From: Trichuris trichiura
Lineage: Eukaryota; Nematoda; Enoplea; Trichinellida; Trichuridae
Length of the DNA: 64,000 nucleotides
Assembly (NCBI GenBank): GCA_037903355.1
Contig: JBAJFE010000014.1
Location: 5,208,001-5,272,000, forward strand
Direction: 5' to 3'
The translations under genes were made by a program, and so were the position numbers. Below, piece after piece: positions 23,712 to 36,921 of this stretch. The notes beneath the pieces were generated by a model, which did no database searches, was not told the DNA's origin, and worked only from the letters and a program-made list of their open reading frames with translations. Numbering within the stretch: position 1 is the stretch's first letter; the number at the start of each line of letters is the position of its first letter.

Positions 23712-26700
23712 ATGTCGGACCACGTGCCGTTGGCGAGCTTTTCGGTAGGAGGTGAACCGGAGCAAGAGTTGTTTCTACCGTCGAAAATTGTTCAAGAACG
23801 AGCTCACTGCAGCACTTGGGAAAAATATATCGATTTATATGAGCATTCAATTAACGACCCTGAAAAGTTTTGGTCGACTATTGCGGACAAGTTCTGGTTC
23901 AAAAGAAAATGGTCTGCAGGAAATTTCCTTCAGTATAATTTTGATCATCGCAAAGGTCCGGTGTTCGTCCGGTGGATGGCTGACGGAGTGACTAACGTTT
24001 GCCACAATGTCCTTGACCGCAACATTCAGTTGGGTTTAGGAGACAGGGTTGCATATATGTGGTGCGTTGCGTTTCGTTTGAACTCGTTGTCTGAACCTCT
24101 ACTTTGTATTTCAGGGAAGGTAATGAGCCAGGGGTTAACTCCAGAATCACCTATAGTGAACTATTGAACGAAGTGTGCAAATTCGCTAATGTGCTTAAAC
24201 GCAAAGGTGTTTGGAAGCGATGGGTTTTATTCTATCTCAAATGGACGATTTTACTTAGGCGTTCGAAGAGGTGATCGAGTTACTATTTATTTGCCAATGA
24301 TCCCTGAACTTCCAGTTGTGATGCTTGCTTGCGCAAGGATTGGTGCAGTACATGCAGTAGTGGTAAGTCAGCATGTATTGATTACTTTAGGGAAGTGATT
24401 TCTGAAAAGTATGTATGCATAGTTTGGTGGATATTCGGCAGAAGCACTTTCACATCGCATCATGTGTACCGAATCCAAAATCCTTATTACCGCGGACGGA
24501 AGCTACCGTGCGACTAAGGCAATTCGTTTGAAGCATATCACAGACAAGGCATTAATGCTGTGCCGAGAACAGTGAGTGGAAATCAGTTGCTAAGTCTCAT
24601 TCTCTGAGGGGTGATCGAATAATTTTTTATTCTTCTCACGTGTTCAATATGGAGGGTTTTTAAATTTTATTAGTCGTATATTTTAAACGAAAACGTTCGC
24701 CTGTTTTTATGTAAAAGTGAAGAGCATACACACGTGTATGTACTTAACTTCCGAAAATTCGTTTTCCTTTGTCTCTTTCACCAGCTTCGTTGCGGTCATC
24801 ATGCTGTCAGCATTACTGCCTATATTTTACAACGAAGGTGGTGGAACGCGCGCAGGCGATTATTATTTTTTTGATGAATCATCGTAGATGCAATGTTGAC
24901 ATAAGAGTTAGAACGCTTCGTAAAGCTAAGGCAAAGTGTAAGACGCATCATGTTTGGATCACCGTATTCAGTTTTAATAACTTGCGAGAACTACTCAATT
25001 AGAGTTCATCTTATGCTTACAAAACGTAATATTAATATTAGTATCAGTAAATTTCTCTGGTTTGCGTATTTCAGCCTAATGGTAGTCGTCCTATTCATGC
25101 CAAGTGGGTTTTCATGTGTGGATGTTGATTTGATGCGCGTCTCAGGTTTTGGTACTGCACAAAATTAAGCGGGATCCAAAAGTAAGATGTAAACTATGGT
25201 CGTAGCGTGTAATCACATGTTTTAATTGACAACTGCTTCCGCTGTTAGCTGTTAGTACGTAAATTTACATACAACAATCCGTTCATTTGGTGTAACTAGG
25301 TATTCATTCAGTTCAAAAATATTTCTTCTTTTGTGGCCTATCTTGCTCCTTTGCCAGCACAAAATGATAAGGGCATAAAGGTACCACTTCCAGCATAATG
25401 CAGTATAATGGATAGAGGGCAAAAGTTTAAACTGAAAGAGTTTATGTCCTGGGAGTAGTTTTATATCAATATCAAGGAAACAAGGACTGAATATAGTAAA
25501 ACTTTTTATATCAATAATAATTATTAATTATTGGGAAAAATAAAAATATTTTAAGTGAGCATGATATGAAACGAAAGTGGTATTATCATATATCTGCTGA
25601 ATACCGTTCTATACAGTGTCTTTAGTATTTCCTTACCAGCTTTTTAGAGGCTTAATATACTAATTCTCAAACTCGTTTCCACACTTCCAAAACCAGGATA
25701 TAGGAAGTGAAGAGCTGTGGTTGGTAACATTCCTTCCTGAATTGTGGAACTCATGGAGATGAGGCATGACGGCATGCTCGCTGAGCATCCTTCTTTTTGA
25801 TACAGACCTCTGCTTCCCTAGGTAGGAGAAACGGGTTTTTTCTCACTCGCCACCCCCCCCCCCCCCCCCCGAGTTGGTGGCGGCAACGTCAAAGGTAACA
25901 CATAAGGTGTGATGATCCATTGTCCAGTGTTCATTGACTCGCAATAAGACGTCCCTCCCGTTGTTACGCTGACTTGTGTTATCGTCGCGTATTACCTTTT
26001 GATATTGCCGCTTGCTCTTGCGGGGGGGACCAGTGAGAAAAGATTCGACTGTGTTGATCACGTATCATGCCTCCGCTGCAAGCTGTACCCCGAATTTGTG
26101 TGGTTCGTTTGACGTATATTGCCTAAATGGGCACCCAGACCTAGGAGGGAAGACTTGCTCATCTACCGCTAAATATCCTGAAGGTTTACAGCTCGAATGG
26201 CGCCCTTCAGTGAAATCATAATGTACCCCTGCCCGTATTCTGTATATCTGTAGTGCCATCACGCTGCACTTCTTCCTTCCAGGATATTCTCTCCGGGTGA
26301 TCTTTCTGCCCTGTCTTTATTTCTCCAGAAGGCACTGTTTTATGACAGGGCCCACTTCAAGCAGGATGAATGCAGAAGTTGAACACTTTCACAGTTACGC
26401 CGCAGCTGGTCGCTGACAAGAACAACGTACCATTGCGTGATTGACCTCCGTCACACAGCAACTTGGACATCTTCAGTTCCACAGTCAGGAATCGGAATGA
26501 GCGTGGACGCCTTTATAGTCTGACAATTTGGTACCTTCAGAGTGCCATTCAAAATACAAGGCAACCTATTGTTAATGCTCTAGAAACTACAGTCATTGCG
26601 CGTCTCGTAGTTTTTTATAGACAGCCGAAATAATTGTAGACTATGTTTTAGAATTGGTAAACATATCTGAAGACTCCACAGTGTAAACTAACGTATCTCT

Positions 26701-29700
26701 GAAGTGAAAAAGGCACAAAAGTGAAGGCCGTCAGTTGATGACAAAAGGCACTAGTAGGTAGGGCGGACCCCACCTGAAAGAAATAGAGAAGAGAAAGAAA
26801 TCACGAATTAGCAGAGAACGAGGAACGCATAGAACTATCAAAAATCGCAGAACTGCAGAAGCAGGGCTTTAAAGAAAACGCAGCTCTGTAACCTTAAGTG
26901 TTGTAAATCATCAGTTGAAGATGGCCTGTACTTCTAGCGTTAATAAAAACTCTGCCACGTATGAAATAGTGAGGGACTAACTATTGAGACTTGAAAACTT
27001 CCTGCGGTTAGACCTAAATGAAGAGGGTTTTCATTGTATCATCAGTAGAGAGGCTGAAGAGCTTACGAATGAGAATCTGACCGGGTTTGAAAAAACAAGT
27101 GAAAAGACGATGAAGCAGAAAAAAGTCATATCTAAAGTAACAAGGAAATTCACAGGAAAGAACTGGCTGAGGCGTTTGCTACTATAAGAAGCGATGTTCA
27201 ATATTAGAAAAAATGGGTAGCAATTGCGAAAAGTTTGCGAAAGGTGCTCAAGAGGTTTAAAGTGCCCACGCTTGCTACAAAGAAATGTACAGAGGAATGA
27301 GAGTGAGTATACAAACAAAACTCGTTGCCTTACTAACGCAGGACATGTCTGTTACACCATCAATCATTACAAGGGTGCCTTTCTTCCAGCTATCATTGAG
27401 CCAAGTAGGAAAAAGGAGTTCATTAGGTTGTCGCTGTTGCATTACTATCTTCTTGCAAATACCGGTTGAGTTCATTGAAAATTGTTCCGGATGAGTGTGC
27501 TCTCGCGTATGTGCATTAATAGTTGCCATATACAGCGTTCTGTTTTTTCAGCTCCAGAACAGAATCAAACTGTTATAAGGCGGGCTTGTAAGATACGATT
27601 TCTCTGGATTGTAAGCAGATCCAAGAGTTTAACTTTGTTAATCCTTGACTGGACGAAATCTTTGACGTTCAGTAGGTTAGAATCTTTGGTATGGATTCGT
27701 TGTGCTTCGTCGCGTCCTTTTCACAGCGAGGACGTCCCACCGTGGGCCGTTCGCCATTTTTGTGCTGAAATCGGTGAAATACCGTACAAGTGAACCCTCA
27801 TCTTGAGGGTAAGCCTAAGCCTAATTGTATACCAAAGCTGGCATTGAACCATTGTGTGGCAAAGGAAAAGCCATGGCGAAACTCCTACTCGATAAACTGC
27901 TGCTATCCAGTTTGGCATAAGTTAAATGCATAGATTACACCTCTCGAGTTAAGGTTTCGACCTGCGATTGAACGCTGGAAACGAAATTACATCGTAAGTC
28001 GGGAGCCCCTCTGTATATTTGTGTAACCTGAGTTTACTTATCATTTTGTTTTGCCTTGTTGAAAGTGAAATTATTTGGAGAAGCATTTTGTTCAGGGAGC
28101 TGCTAACTTTTTTGTTGAACAATAGGAATTTAATGGAATTAGTTGTTTCAATGAGGTGTGAATTTGTTCCTTTTGTCTGATGCTGCCTTTCACTGGTTTT
28201 CGTATGCACTGGTCCGACTTGCAAGCATTATGAAATCACGCACCTTTTTAGCTTCAAGCGGTTTAACCCTGCTGCGTCATGATAATCACAAATTTCCCAT
28301 TGACGAGGAAGCAGAGAAACTTTAGTTCTCTTTTTATAGGGGCTATATCTTAGACCACAGGATAACAGTTGGTCATCTGCTTAAAAGATATCCCACATCA
28401 GAGCATGCTATTTTAAGCCAGACGTCGGACATAATCAACCAGCCGCTGACGGTAACCGTTTTTGTTGATATGCACCATTCGCATAGCTTTGTTATAACAG
28501 GCTCTTTCGGATACGAGCTACGATTCTGAAATGTCTGAAGTTGATTCCTCCTGTCAGCCTGAAGATTTAAACTGTGAGGACCCCCTGTTCATCCTTTACA
28601 CGAGGTGATGTGGTAACTGGCTCATGAGTTAAGTTCCTAGAACATGTGTTTTGTAGTGGTTCTACAGGGCAGCCAAAGGGAATCGTGCATACGCAAGCCG
28701 GTTATCTGCTATATGCATACACTACATTTCGTTACGTATTCGATATTCATGATGACGACGTTTACTTTTGCACTGCTGACATTGGATGGATTACTGGACA
28801 CAGTTATGTTGTGTATGGCCCCTTGGCTGCTGGCTGTACAAGTGTATTGGTGAGTTTTTAAAGTTGTGGTTGCGAAAATATCAGCCCTGTGCGTGTACAT
28901 TCAGTTCGAAGGCGTCCCATTTTATCCGGACCCGAGTCGTTATTGGCAAATCATAGACAAGTATGATGTGACGAAGTTCTACACAGCACCGACAGCTATT
29001 CGTCATTTGATGAAGTTTGGCGCTGCCTATGTGGAGAAGTGCAAACTAAATCGCTTACAAGTGTTAGGGTCGGTCGGCGAACCGATTAACCCCGGCGTAT
29101 GGTTGTGGTACTATACGTTGGTAGGAAAGAAGCGATGCTCTATTGTCGACACGTACTGGCAAACAGAAACAGTATAACCTTTGCAACTGAACGATCCTCT
29201 AATATGCAGTTTTCTTTAAAGGGTGGTCACATGCTGTCTACTCTACCTGGTTGCTCGCCAATGAAGCCAGGTTCAGCGGGCTTTCCTTTCTTTGGAGTGG
29301 TGCCTGTAATTCTAAATGACGATGGAGAAGAAATAGCTGGCTCCGGTGAAGGTCGTTTGGTGCGCTGAACTTATGTTGTTTGCTCCACTGTACATACAAT
29401 TTTCGTCGTAGGGCTTTAAGTTCCCTTGGCCTGGAATGGCTAGAACTGTTTATGGTAGCCATGAGCGATACGTAGCCACTTACTTCGATTCTCCTGGTTA
29501 TTATACAACTGGAGATGGTATGCATTTTTGGTTCCACTTAATAGCTCACAAACCCTTTCTGTTTCATTTTTTTAAATCAAATTAATACTGTCCCTGTTTT
29601 TCACTGTGAAGAAAGTATGGCCAGTGAATAACTTGCCTTTTTAAGTTCTGAAGGTGTATTCTAGCGATCGATTTTTTTCAGGTGGAGGTAAGTCTGACGT

Positions 29701-32700
29701 GTACTGCCTTTCATGCGCACTAGAACCTATATTTGCCGTTTCCTGTTACTAAGCATCCATCATTGAAAAACATTTGTTCTGCTGCTATTATTATATTTGA
29801 TGCAAATGATATCCCTAATCCGGCAACACGTAATCCTGTAGCACGCTGGTTGGAACATTCTTTCACAAGCAATTAAGTTATGATGACAGTCGAAATTTGG
29901 CGTGCTGGGTGAAACTGTTTGCTCCATGATAGTTATGTCCTCATCTTTGTTCAGATGACTTTCAGATAAACAATGGCTAACCCGACAGCTTTGCGCTGTG
30001 ACGGTTGCCTCTTTCGGTACCGTTTCCAAGTGACATTACTCTGACGAAATAGCAAGTCATTTTAGAAATTAACTTACGCTTCTTCACTTACGTTGATTTT
30101 GCCTATTTTTTATGCAAGGGATGGCACGGGACGTACTCTGTTCAGTGTTCCTTCTTGCGGAGCTAGGTAAAGCTTAACAAGAGTCAACTTTTGATTAGCA
30201 ACTCAGACTGATCGGACATCAGGCAAAAACGCCCTTTTCTGAATCACCTCTTTAAATAATTATGTTGCAGTTATATCTTTTTGGTATAGTACTACTAACG
30301 CCTGCGCCATCACCGTCGATTTTTTCAGCACTTCGACTGTGACTTTTCCTTATTCAGACTTTTGGGATGTTCCCCTCCTTGTTTGAGGGCTATCTTTTGG
30401 TTCTTCCAGCCGATTCGCTGTTTTTTTTAACTTTGATATTTTTCTGGAATGTTCCTTGAATTTGTCAAGCACCGACTGATCTGTTTCTCCAATATACTCA
30501 GCAGAGCAGTCACGGATACTACGAGCTACCGAAGACTGAGCGCAAAGTAGAAGCGGAAGCAACAGGCATTTTTCTATCCCTTCAGGTCAGACGGGAGTTC
30601 ATGCTGGCAAGTGAAGCTGATCAGTGACCGACCATTAATTTGTTTACTCTGGCGCAAGGACGCTTTGAAAAATGATATGTGCGTCTGCATAAGCGTAGCT
30701 CTTTCCTACAGAACAGGCGAACCGCTCCATGCGTGCTCAACTCTATGCTACTGCGAAGAGACCCGTACTATGCTGTGCTTTGGGCAGCGTTTGTGAGCCA
30801 CAGCAGACGAAAGGTGGATTTGCGAAAGAAGCAATGAAAGAAACTGACACATGACTTATACCGGACCGGCAGTGTAATGCTGCTGCTATTTGCGTTTATT
30901 GCCCCTGTCTTGGTACAATGTCAGGTATACACTCTACACGGCAGAATTATTCGGCTTCCTTTTGCTCCTTGAGGAGGCGGTACCGCCCCAAGTGTACCAG
31001 TGTCCTCAGGCTTACCAAGGTCGCCATCCAAAGTTGCTGTTTGCGCTCCAGCGCCCCACTTGGGAAACATCGGTGTAGAGTTTGTTATTGCTTAGAATTG
31101 ACTGAATATTGCGAAACGACTTGAAATGCGCCATGAAATTTCTTGCTCAGTTCAAGTTGTTGAGCAAATGTGGTACATGTAAAAAGTAGTCAGCCATGAT
31201 AGCACACGTAGCACCATGCTAACGGGATATAACTCCAAGGAGCTTACCTAACGAAAAGCTGAAAAAACAAAAGAAGCCCTGTTCATACTGGACACCGTTT
31301 GCTTGAATTGCCGCGATAGTGAGGTTTAGACAGACCTCATTCCTCTGACCGGGCGTTCTGATGTCGATAGGGCCGGGCTAACCTCAGCAGACAGAGAACG
31401 ATCTGAAGGATATCTTTCTACGTAAGCGACGATCCAACCGATCATACGATCATACGTCTTTTTCTGCCGCTGACTACGGAACTAGTCTGTTATGAAACTT
31501 CGGCCTCCCTTCATCGTTTCGACGTGTGTTTAAGTTTTTAAGTAAAGTTGACTCTTGTTAAGCTTTACCCGGCTGTAATGGAAAGAACTTTGGCCATGAA
31601 ACGTACCGTATTTTTCTTAGTATTAGTTATTTTTGCTTTTGCTGCTGCCAGAGTATGAATTACTTCTCTATTACGGACCACACTTTTGCTATTTTTCTTG
31701 TTACCATAACTAGTTGGATATAACGTTTCTTGTGACCGCAAGCTTATTGTCCTTTAACAACAAAGTAAAGCCTTTCATTTGAAAAATTACAGTAGGCCCT
31801 CCGTATCCTTGGCAGTTGGTTCCAAGACACCGCGTAAAATCAAACACTGCAAAAAGAATAAAATGTTTTGTATACAGCTTGTGCATTTCACCCTGTGTAC
31901 TTTGAATAACTTCTCGCTTCATTTTGAAGTCTAATATTGTGTGAGTGTATGGTAAGTAATTTTTACGCAGAGCTGCTTATAAGCAAAAATAAAATGTGAC
32001 CACGGAACATACGAGAACTCAAGGTAGTTTTAGAACACTTCCCGTGGTCAGCGACTAGGTAAAAGCACTGATGCTTGATCAAGATTATGAATTCACTTTC
32101 TTTTTTAATGGTACCAATGGTATGTGGAATGTTCCTCACACCTTAACTGAGAAAGGTTAAATTATGTTAGTATTGACTACTTTCGAGTCTCAGCCTGTAA
32201 GGTACAAGACAGGAATAGGGTAGTATAATATTCATTAAGTGATAACCCTTTATTCTGACAGCGCTTTAAACCCGCGCTTCTCAAGAGAGCGAAACTGCCC
32301 ATAAAGTCTATCAGCGCCTAGTGAGTGTCATACGCCGTGGTTAGGAAGCACTAGTGTAGGATTCTTGACTGTTACTATGCTTTAGGAAACCAAAAGTTAC
32401 ATTTTGCCAATTATTACTGCAGTTTTCGTAGGTCAAGATAGTGTGGAAATAGACATGCAACGACGCGAAGTATGTTTCTATCTAACATTGGTAAGACAGG
32501 TTGAAAAAACAAAAGAAGCAGAAATAACGACTCACCAGCGTTTTACGATGGTTGAAAAGCCACTGACGTTTCTTCAAAGTCGCGCAACAATATTAAAGCT
32601 ACAATAATAATAAAGAGCTAATGTGGAATCCATATTCAGCAGTGATTTGTCAATCTCTATCAATAGTGGCGTCAGTCCTCGGGAAAGAACCTCGTCCGCG

Positions 32701-35000
32701 GATGCGGACGGTAGGCTGCATTGCATAACTTCCATTTATACTTACGGAAATAAAATTAAATGAAAGTGTAAATGAAACTCTTTATAAGTGTAAGTGTAAT
32801 TAGCTATTAAGAACTTAGTAAATATGAGTGAAACTCTACAGGCTCGTTTACAGTAACCCTAGCTTCTAGAAATATAGGCAGCAGACATGCGATCACTACC
32901 CAAGTTCCAGTGTGGAAAAGTGCTTCTCGTTGAATAAAGCGCAAACACTCTACGTTGTCTGTCTATTCAAAATCTTCGTGTCTCGACAGCTGGCGGGCTT
33001 AACGAGCTGGACTTCTATCACATTCTAAGTAACATTGGTTCACCTCAATGTACTTCTTACATTAGAACTCCAAATAGTTTAAGCCATTCAAAAAGAAGTT
33101 TTGTTTACGCAACTCACATTAGCTCTGAGCTACTAACCGAAGGGGGTTTTGATCCCTGGAAAACGCTCCTCAGATATGTTGTTTCTGATTTCCCAAGAGG
33201 AAGTAGTCACTGTACGCCAGATGCAGGCTGCTGGGCGTAGGGTTTAGCAGTTCTGATCTGTAGTCCCTGGCGGTGCTAAGTGCTGGCTTTGACTTGTAAA
33301 CCAGCGCCTTGTCCTGTACAACCAAAATTCATGGGCTGACTTTCCCAAGGCGTGTTTCTTTTGTTGCTTCTCGAAACTTGAAAAATAAATCAGCGTGATG
33401 CTGTCCTGTAATAGTACTGTTTTATTTCAAGCAGTCAGAAAAATTCTTTCTGTATCCCAAGAAACTAGGCCTGAAACCGTATCTATATACAACTATTCAA
33501 TCATTTTACAATATCTTTTGTGCAGGTCGTGGATGTGCACGCAAGGGCCGCATATGTTTTGCGAACCGCATGTCTGACGCGCCTGCCGTAGTCGGCCTAT
33601 CTTTGCTCTCATGCAGGTGGTATCTCAAAACAAAAGGGGTGATCTTCACAGTGCCCAACTTCCTGATGAGAGTCTGCTCAGTATTTCACTTTGGAAAAGC
33701 AGCGATGACCAACTTTTTAACCCATGTCAACAGAATTACTCGTTCCGTGCCCATTATCTTTTTGTTTTTCGTTAATTTCTTCTATTTATTGACTTCTTTT
33801 GCTGTTGTCTGCTAGTCCTAGTGATGCCGAATGAGCGATAGGTTACTTGCTCCATATTTGCCGCTGAAGAAAGCTTAAGCCTACGAAACTGATTCTATTC
33901 ATTGTAATCGTTACGCTGAATGACGGGACTGTGCAGCCGCGGAGACATAAAAAGAAATGCTTGTTTTCAATATGACTTTTTCCTAGTACCTGTCTTCGTT
34001 TCTCCAAACTTACCTCTCTGCTTATAAACTATTGTTCAACAATAAAAGCGTAAACAAATTTATAACTATTAAGTAGCTTTCGAGAGATTACGGATTGACG
34101 AAAGGTAAAGGAAGCTCTATTCGTTAGACGTTATGAAGTGGTTAACCGAGACAAAATAAAACGGGTCAGCGGAATGTGGATCAATCTCATTTTGAGAAAA
34201 CAGTTATGTAAAACAACTGGTCGATCCTCTCGTTGACCTACATAACCGACCATATTCTTCAATCCCAACATTCCAGCGCTGAAAAGGGAGCATGTCAGTT
34301 CAGAAAGCTACGCAATTGTTATAAACAAGCTGATTTACCGTTTTATTGTTGAACAATAGCTTAAAAGCAGGGAGTACGCTTGGAGGCATGTAGAAATTAC
34401 TTGAACCTGAACAACCAACCAATCTTCAGTGAAATAAGATCCTTCGATTTTGAAGCAGCAGAGATGATTACTATGACTACCCTCGTTTTATAGGCTGCCT
34501 GCGAGACGACGACGGTTTTTACTGGATAACAGGAAGATTAGATGATATGATGAACGTATCAGGTCACTTACTATCAAGTGCTGAAATAGAGAGCGCCGTT
34601 TCTTCTCACCCTTCCGTTGCGGAAGCTGCTGTGGTTGCTGCCCCACACGCTGTCAAAGGGCAAATACCATATTGTTTCGTCACGTTAAAACAAGCAAGTT
34701 TCTGATCGCGTTATTACATCTTCATGCAGCTTCTATTTATTTTAGGGCCACGATTACACACCGCAGTTAGTGGAAGAAATCAAATGCAAGGTACGGGGTA
34801 AGATTGGGCCTGTTGCTGTGCCGGAAGTATTTCAAAAGGCAGAAAGTCTACCGAAAACACGATCAGGAAAGATCATGCGTCGTATCCTTCGGGGTGTGGC
34901 TGATGGAAGAACGGACAGATTCGGTGATTTGACCTCTCTTGCCGAAGAGCATGTTGTTCAAGACCTAATAAACAATAGACATACCTTTCCAGACAAATGA
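23712..35000 (+). CDS. ACSS2: Acetyl-CoA synthetase, ACSS2-like, 13 exons
   Basis: It activates acetate to acetyl-CoA through an acetyl-AMP intermediate, in cytosol or nucleus by homology. Exons: 23712-24061, 24115-24206, 24259-24362, 24423-24571, 25075-25081, 25146-25181, 28501-28604, 28657-28849, 28905-29171, 29222-29359, 29412-29517, 34494-34693, 34746-35000; 666 residues in frame. Visible blocks are [43 protein letters not shown], the AMP-binding P-loop [10 protein letters not shown] (280-289), [74 protein letters not shown] and the catalytic lysine in [10 protein letters not shown] (Lys624). The usual RDLWWHDL segment is diverged (SDTSYDSE). The intron after 34693 has a GC donor. The fifth exon is only 7 nt and was chosen because it restores the frame. 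ATG at 23712 gives an N terminus of expected length. Confidence 0.93.
25082..28500 (+). other. Synthetase introns 5 and 6
   Basis: Intron 5 (25082-25145) and the long intron 6 (25182-28500) surround the 36-nt exon 25146-25181. Intron 6 contains a homopolymer C run at about 25854-25870 and a purine-rich dispersed repeat at about 26770-27340. No other gene was recognised. Confidence 0.6.
27230..27340. repeat. Dispersed repeat piece, relative of 5440-5560
   Basis: It shares CGCTTGCTACAAA and the following A-rich segment with the copy in the POLD2 intron. Family unknown. Confidence 0.35.
29682..29687 (+). other. Candidate 6-nt micro-exon or recursive splice site
   Basis: GTGGAG is preceded by a strong acceptor (gatttttttcag) and followed by a consensus donor (gtaagt). 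Inclusion would keep the frame and add two glycines after TGDG. The homologous protein needs no residues here, so it is optional at most. The same acceptor followed by GT also fits a zero-length recursive splice site. Confidence 0.35.
30166..31569 (-). mobile_element. Inverted-arm element containing a PLE GIY-YIG fragment
   Basis: A perfect 26-bp inverted repeat marks the ends (30166-30191 and 31544-31569). Inside, minus-strand 30350-30540 reads [19 protein letters not shown], a GIY-YIG endonuclease piece like that of the PLE at 50560-50660. A degenerate hairpin motif (GCTGACTACGGAAC...TGAAAC) lies near 31474. It looks like an old PLE copy with inverted ends. Confidence 0.55.
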
Positions 35001-35371
35001 AAAAACCTACCTATTCAATCCTTAAAACATAGCAATTCATTGTGGAATCAATGTTTTCTTGCAGTGCTTATGTTGTTGTAATTGTTCAGTGTTCCTTTTT
35101 ATGTTGTTTGCAAGTATCGTTGCGTAATCGGTATTTGCATCGGTTTGTTTTGCTCTCGTTCCGTAGCTGTATTGCGCCAGAAATTTCTCTTCCTCATCAC
35201 TTGGTTGAAACACGTTTTGTCCATTTGGGTATTATATGTCAAAGTCCTCTATTCCTGTGAAAGTTACCGTTTATGTATTTAGAAAGATTCGCATCGCGTA
35301 CGTGTTCCTGTTTCTTTGTCCTCTGGTGTTGACTCGTTAATTTCGCACAGACGTTCGTTAACGTACTGGTA

Positions 35372-35377
35372 AATAAA
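35372..35377 (+). promoter_or_regulatory. Possible polyadenylation signal of the synthetase gene
   Basis: AATAAA occurs about 370 bp after the stop codon. No closer signal was noticed. Confidence 0.4.
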
Positions 35378-36329
35378 TGTTATTTCTCATGTCGGCCAAT
35401 AACATCTTCATGATTCCTTCTCTGTTTGCCTTATTTACTTTACTGCTGAAAGGCAACGACGGTATAACTAGGTAGAATCAGCATCTATGGTTTACGGCAA
35501 GTTTCTATTACAATATGTCAGTATGTGATGTCTTTGAAATAGTTCGTTCATTGTGGCGTTAGCGTTTCCCAGCTACCTTCCCACATAATTGCCTTATTTT
35601 CAAGCGTTAATTTGTCCAGCCTTGCTTTAAAAGGCCGCAATAGTTTTTAAACAAATAATAAACGGGCGTTAAAAATACGTAAAACTATGCTCTGTAAAAA
35701 TCTGCAGTGTGCGATTAGTTTATACTCCTAATAGATGTGTTTACCATGCTTATGTGTAGCGTAATTTCCGGTCATGCAGCAGCTCCAAAAGATCTCCCTT
35801 ATCAAAAGATGCTGCCACCACTGGCCGTCAGCTAATGCACTAAACTTAATTCCCGGAAGCTAGTATCACCCTCTGAACTTACTGTTACCTCTTCAGCTTT
35901 CAGTGTCTTCTGAAGATTGTTCACACTGGCTTGACAAACATCGAATACTTGTGTTGATGGGAAGTAAGGTGCTACGCAATATAAAAAGTTAGGTTTTTCA
36001 TTATAAAATAACAGGGACGATTAGTATGACTATACAAGTAGTTTTCCTATAAAGTTAGAATTTGGTCACTTGAAAATCCCGAATAATCTCGTCCTTAGGT
36101 GAAATCGCGTTATAGGAGACTCGTAAACTATAGGAAAATTACGATTTAGCTCAAAACGTCAAAAAGATTACTTATGAGCAACAAAGAAATATCGTCAGTA
36201 AGCTGTGTTGAGAAAAAAGTTATTCGGCCTCTGAGCCACTTATTTAACCACTGTGCATGCGAAAGTACGGATCCTCTTATACGGGATCTGAATAGCATGC
36301 TTTTCCCTTGTTTGGCGATCATGGTTGTA
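35378..36329. other. Intergenic stretch without recognised gene
   Basis: Only short open frames occur and no repeat ends were recognised. Confidence 0.35.
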
Positions 36330-36503
36330 AGGTCTTCTACGGCTTTTCCCGTTTATTTTGTCTGTGCTGGCATCTGTAATTGAACGAAACAACTGCTCTA
36401 CCAACGGATGGATGAGCCGTTATTAAAAAAAATTGTACGGATATCAATGCACTCAACTTTTAATTTCAAGCTTTCAGAACGCTCTAGTTCCGTCGTCAGT
36501 GAG
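36330..36503 (-). repeat. Short dispersed repeat with hammerhead-like hairpin core (copy 2)
   Basis: This is an inverted, diverged copy of the repeat at 3217-3392. It has the same order: hairpin core (36471-36499), GGCTCATCCATCCGTTGG, and tail GGGAAAAGCCGTAGAAGACC. Confidence 0.7.
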
Positions 36504-36921
36504 ATGGAGGATCATATTTTAACTAACTTTTACGATAGAACTCTTTACAGCGGATAGAGTTCCAAGTGGCTTTCAGGATTGACTTGCTTTTCTCTTTAGC
36601 TTATGGATCGAGTCCTCGATTCAAAAATAAATTACCTCATTCTTAGAAAAAAACGTAGGTCCATTGGACTCGCTTTTCACTTCACTATCCGTAGTCATGG
36701 ACAAACTAAGGCCTCGTTAGAGATAAAACGTATCCTTCCGTAGACCTGAAAATGTTCCTTTATTTCAGTGAAGCCTGTTTTGTTTCGCATATGGTCTTTC
36801 TTATAGCAATTATATGGCCACAAGATAGCTCAGAAATCTCTTATCGCTATTCTGATTTGTGCAACATTACAGTCATTGTAACCGGTGCTCAGCAATTTCT
36901 AAAGCTTCTGATAAGGCAGCG

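Larger units (their letters stand above)
29518..34493 (+). other. Long synthetase intron 11 (5 kb)
   Basis: It starts gtatgc and ends ttttatag. It contains the GTGGAG splice-site island at 29679-29693, and the inverted-arm element with a PLE fragment at 30166-31569. A second gene was not seen. Confidence 0.7.

Noticed and set aside
25843..26061. Frame ending in a glycine run
   Set aside because: Produced by the homopolymer C tract in an intron.
27813..27826. AAGCCTAAGCCTAA, like two nematode telomere units (also near 19188)
   Set aside because: Two units occur often by chance; no longer array is present.
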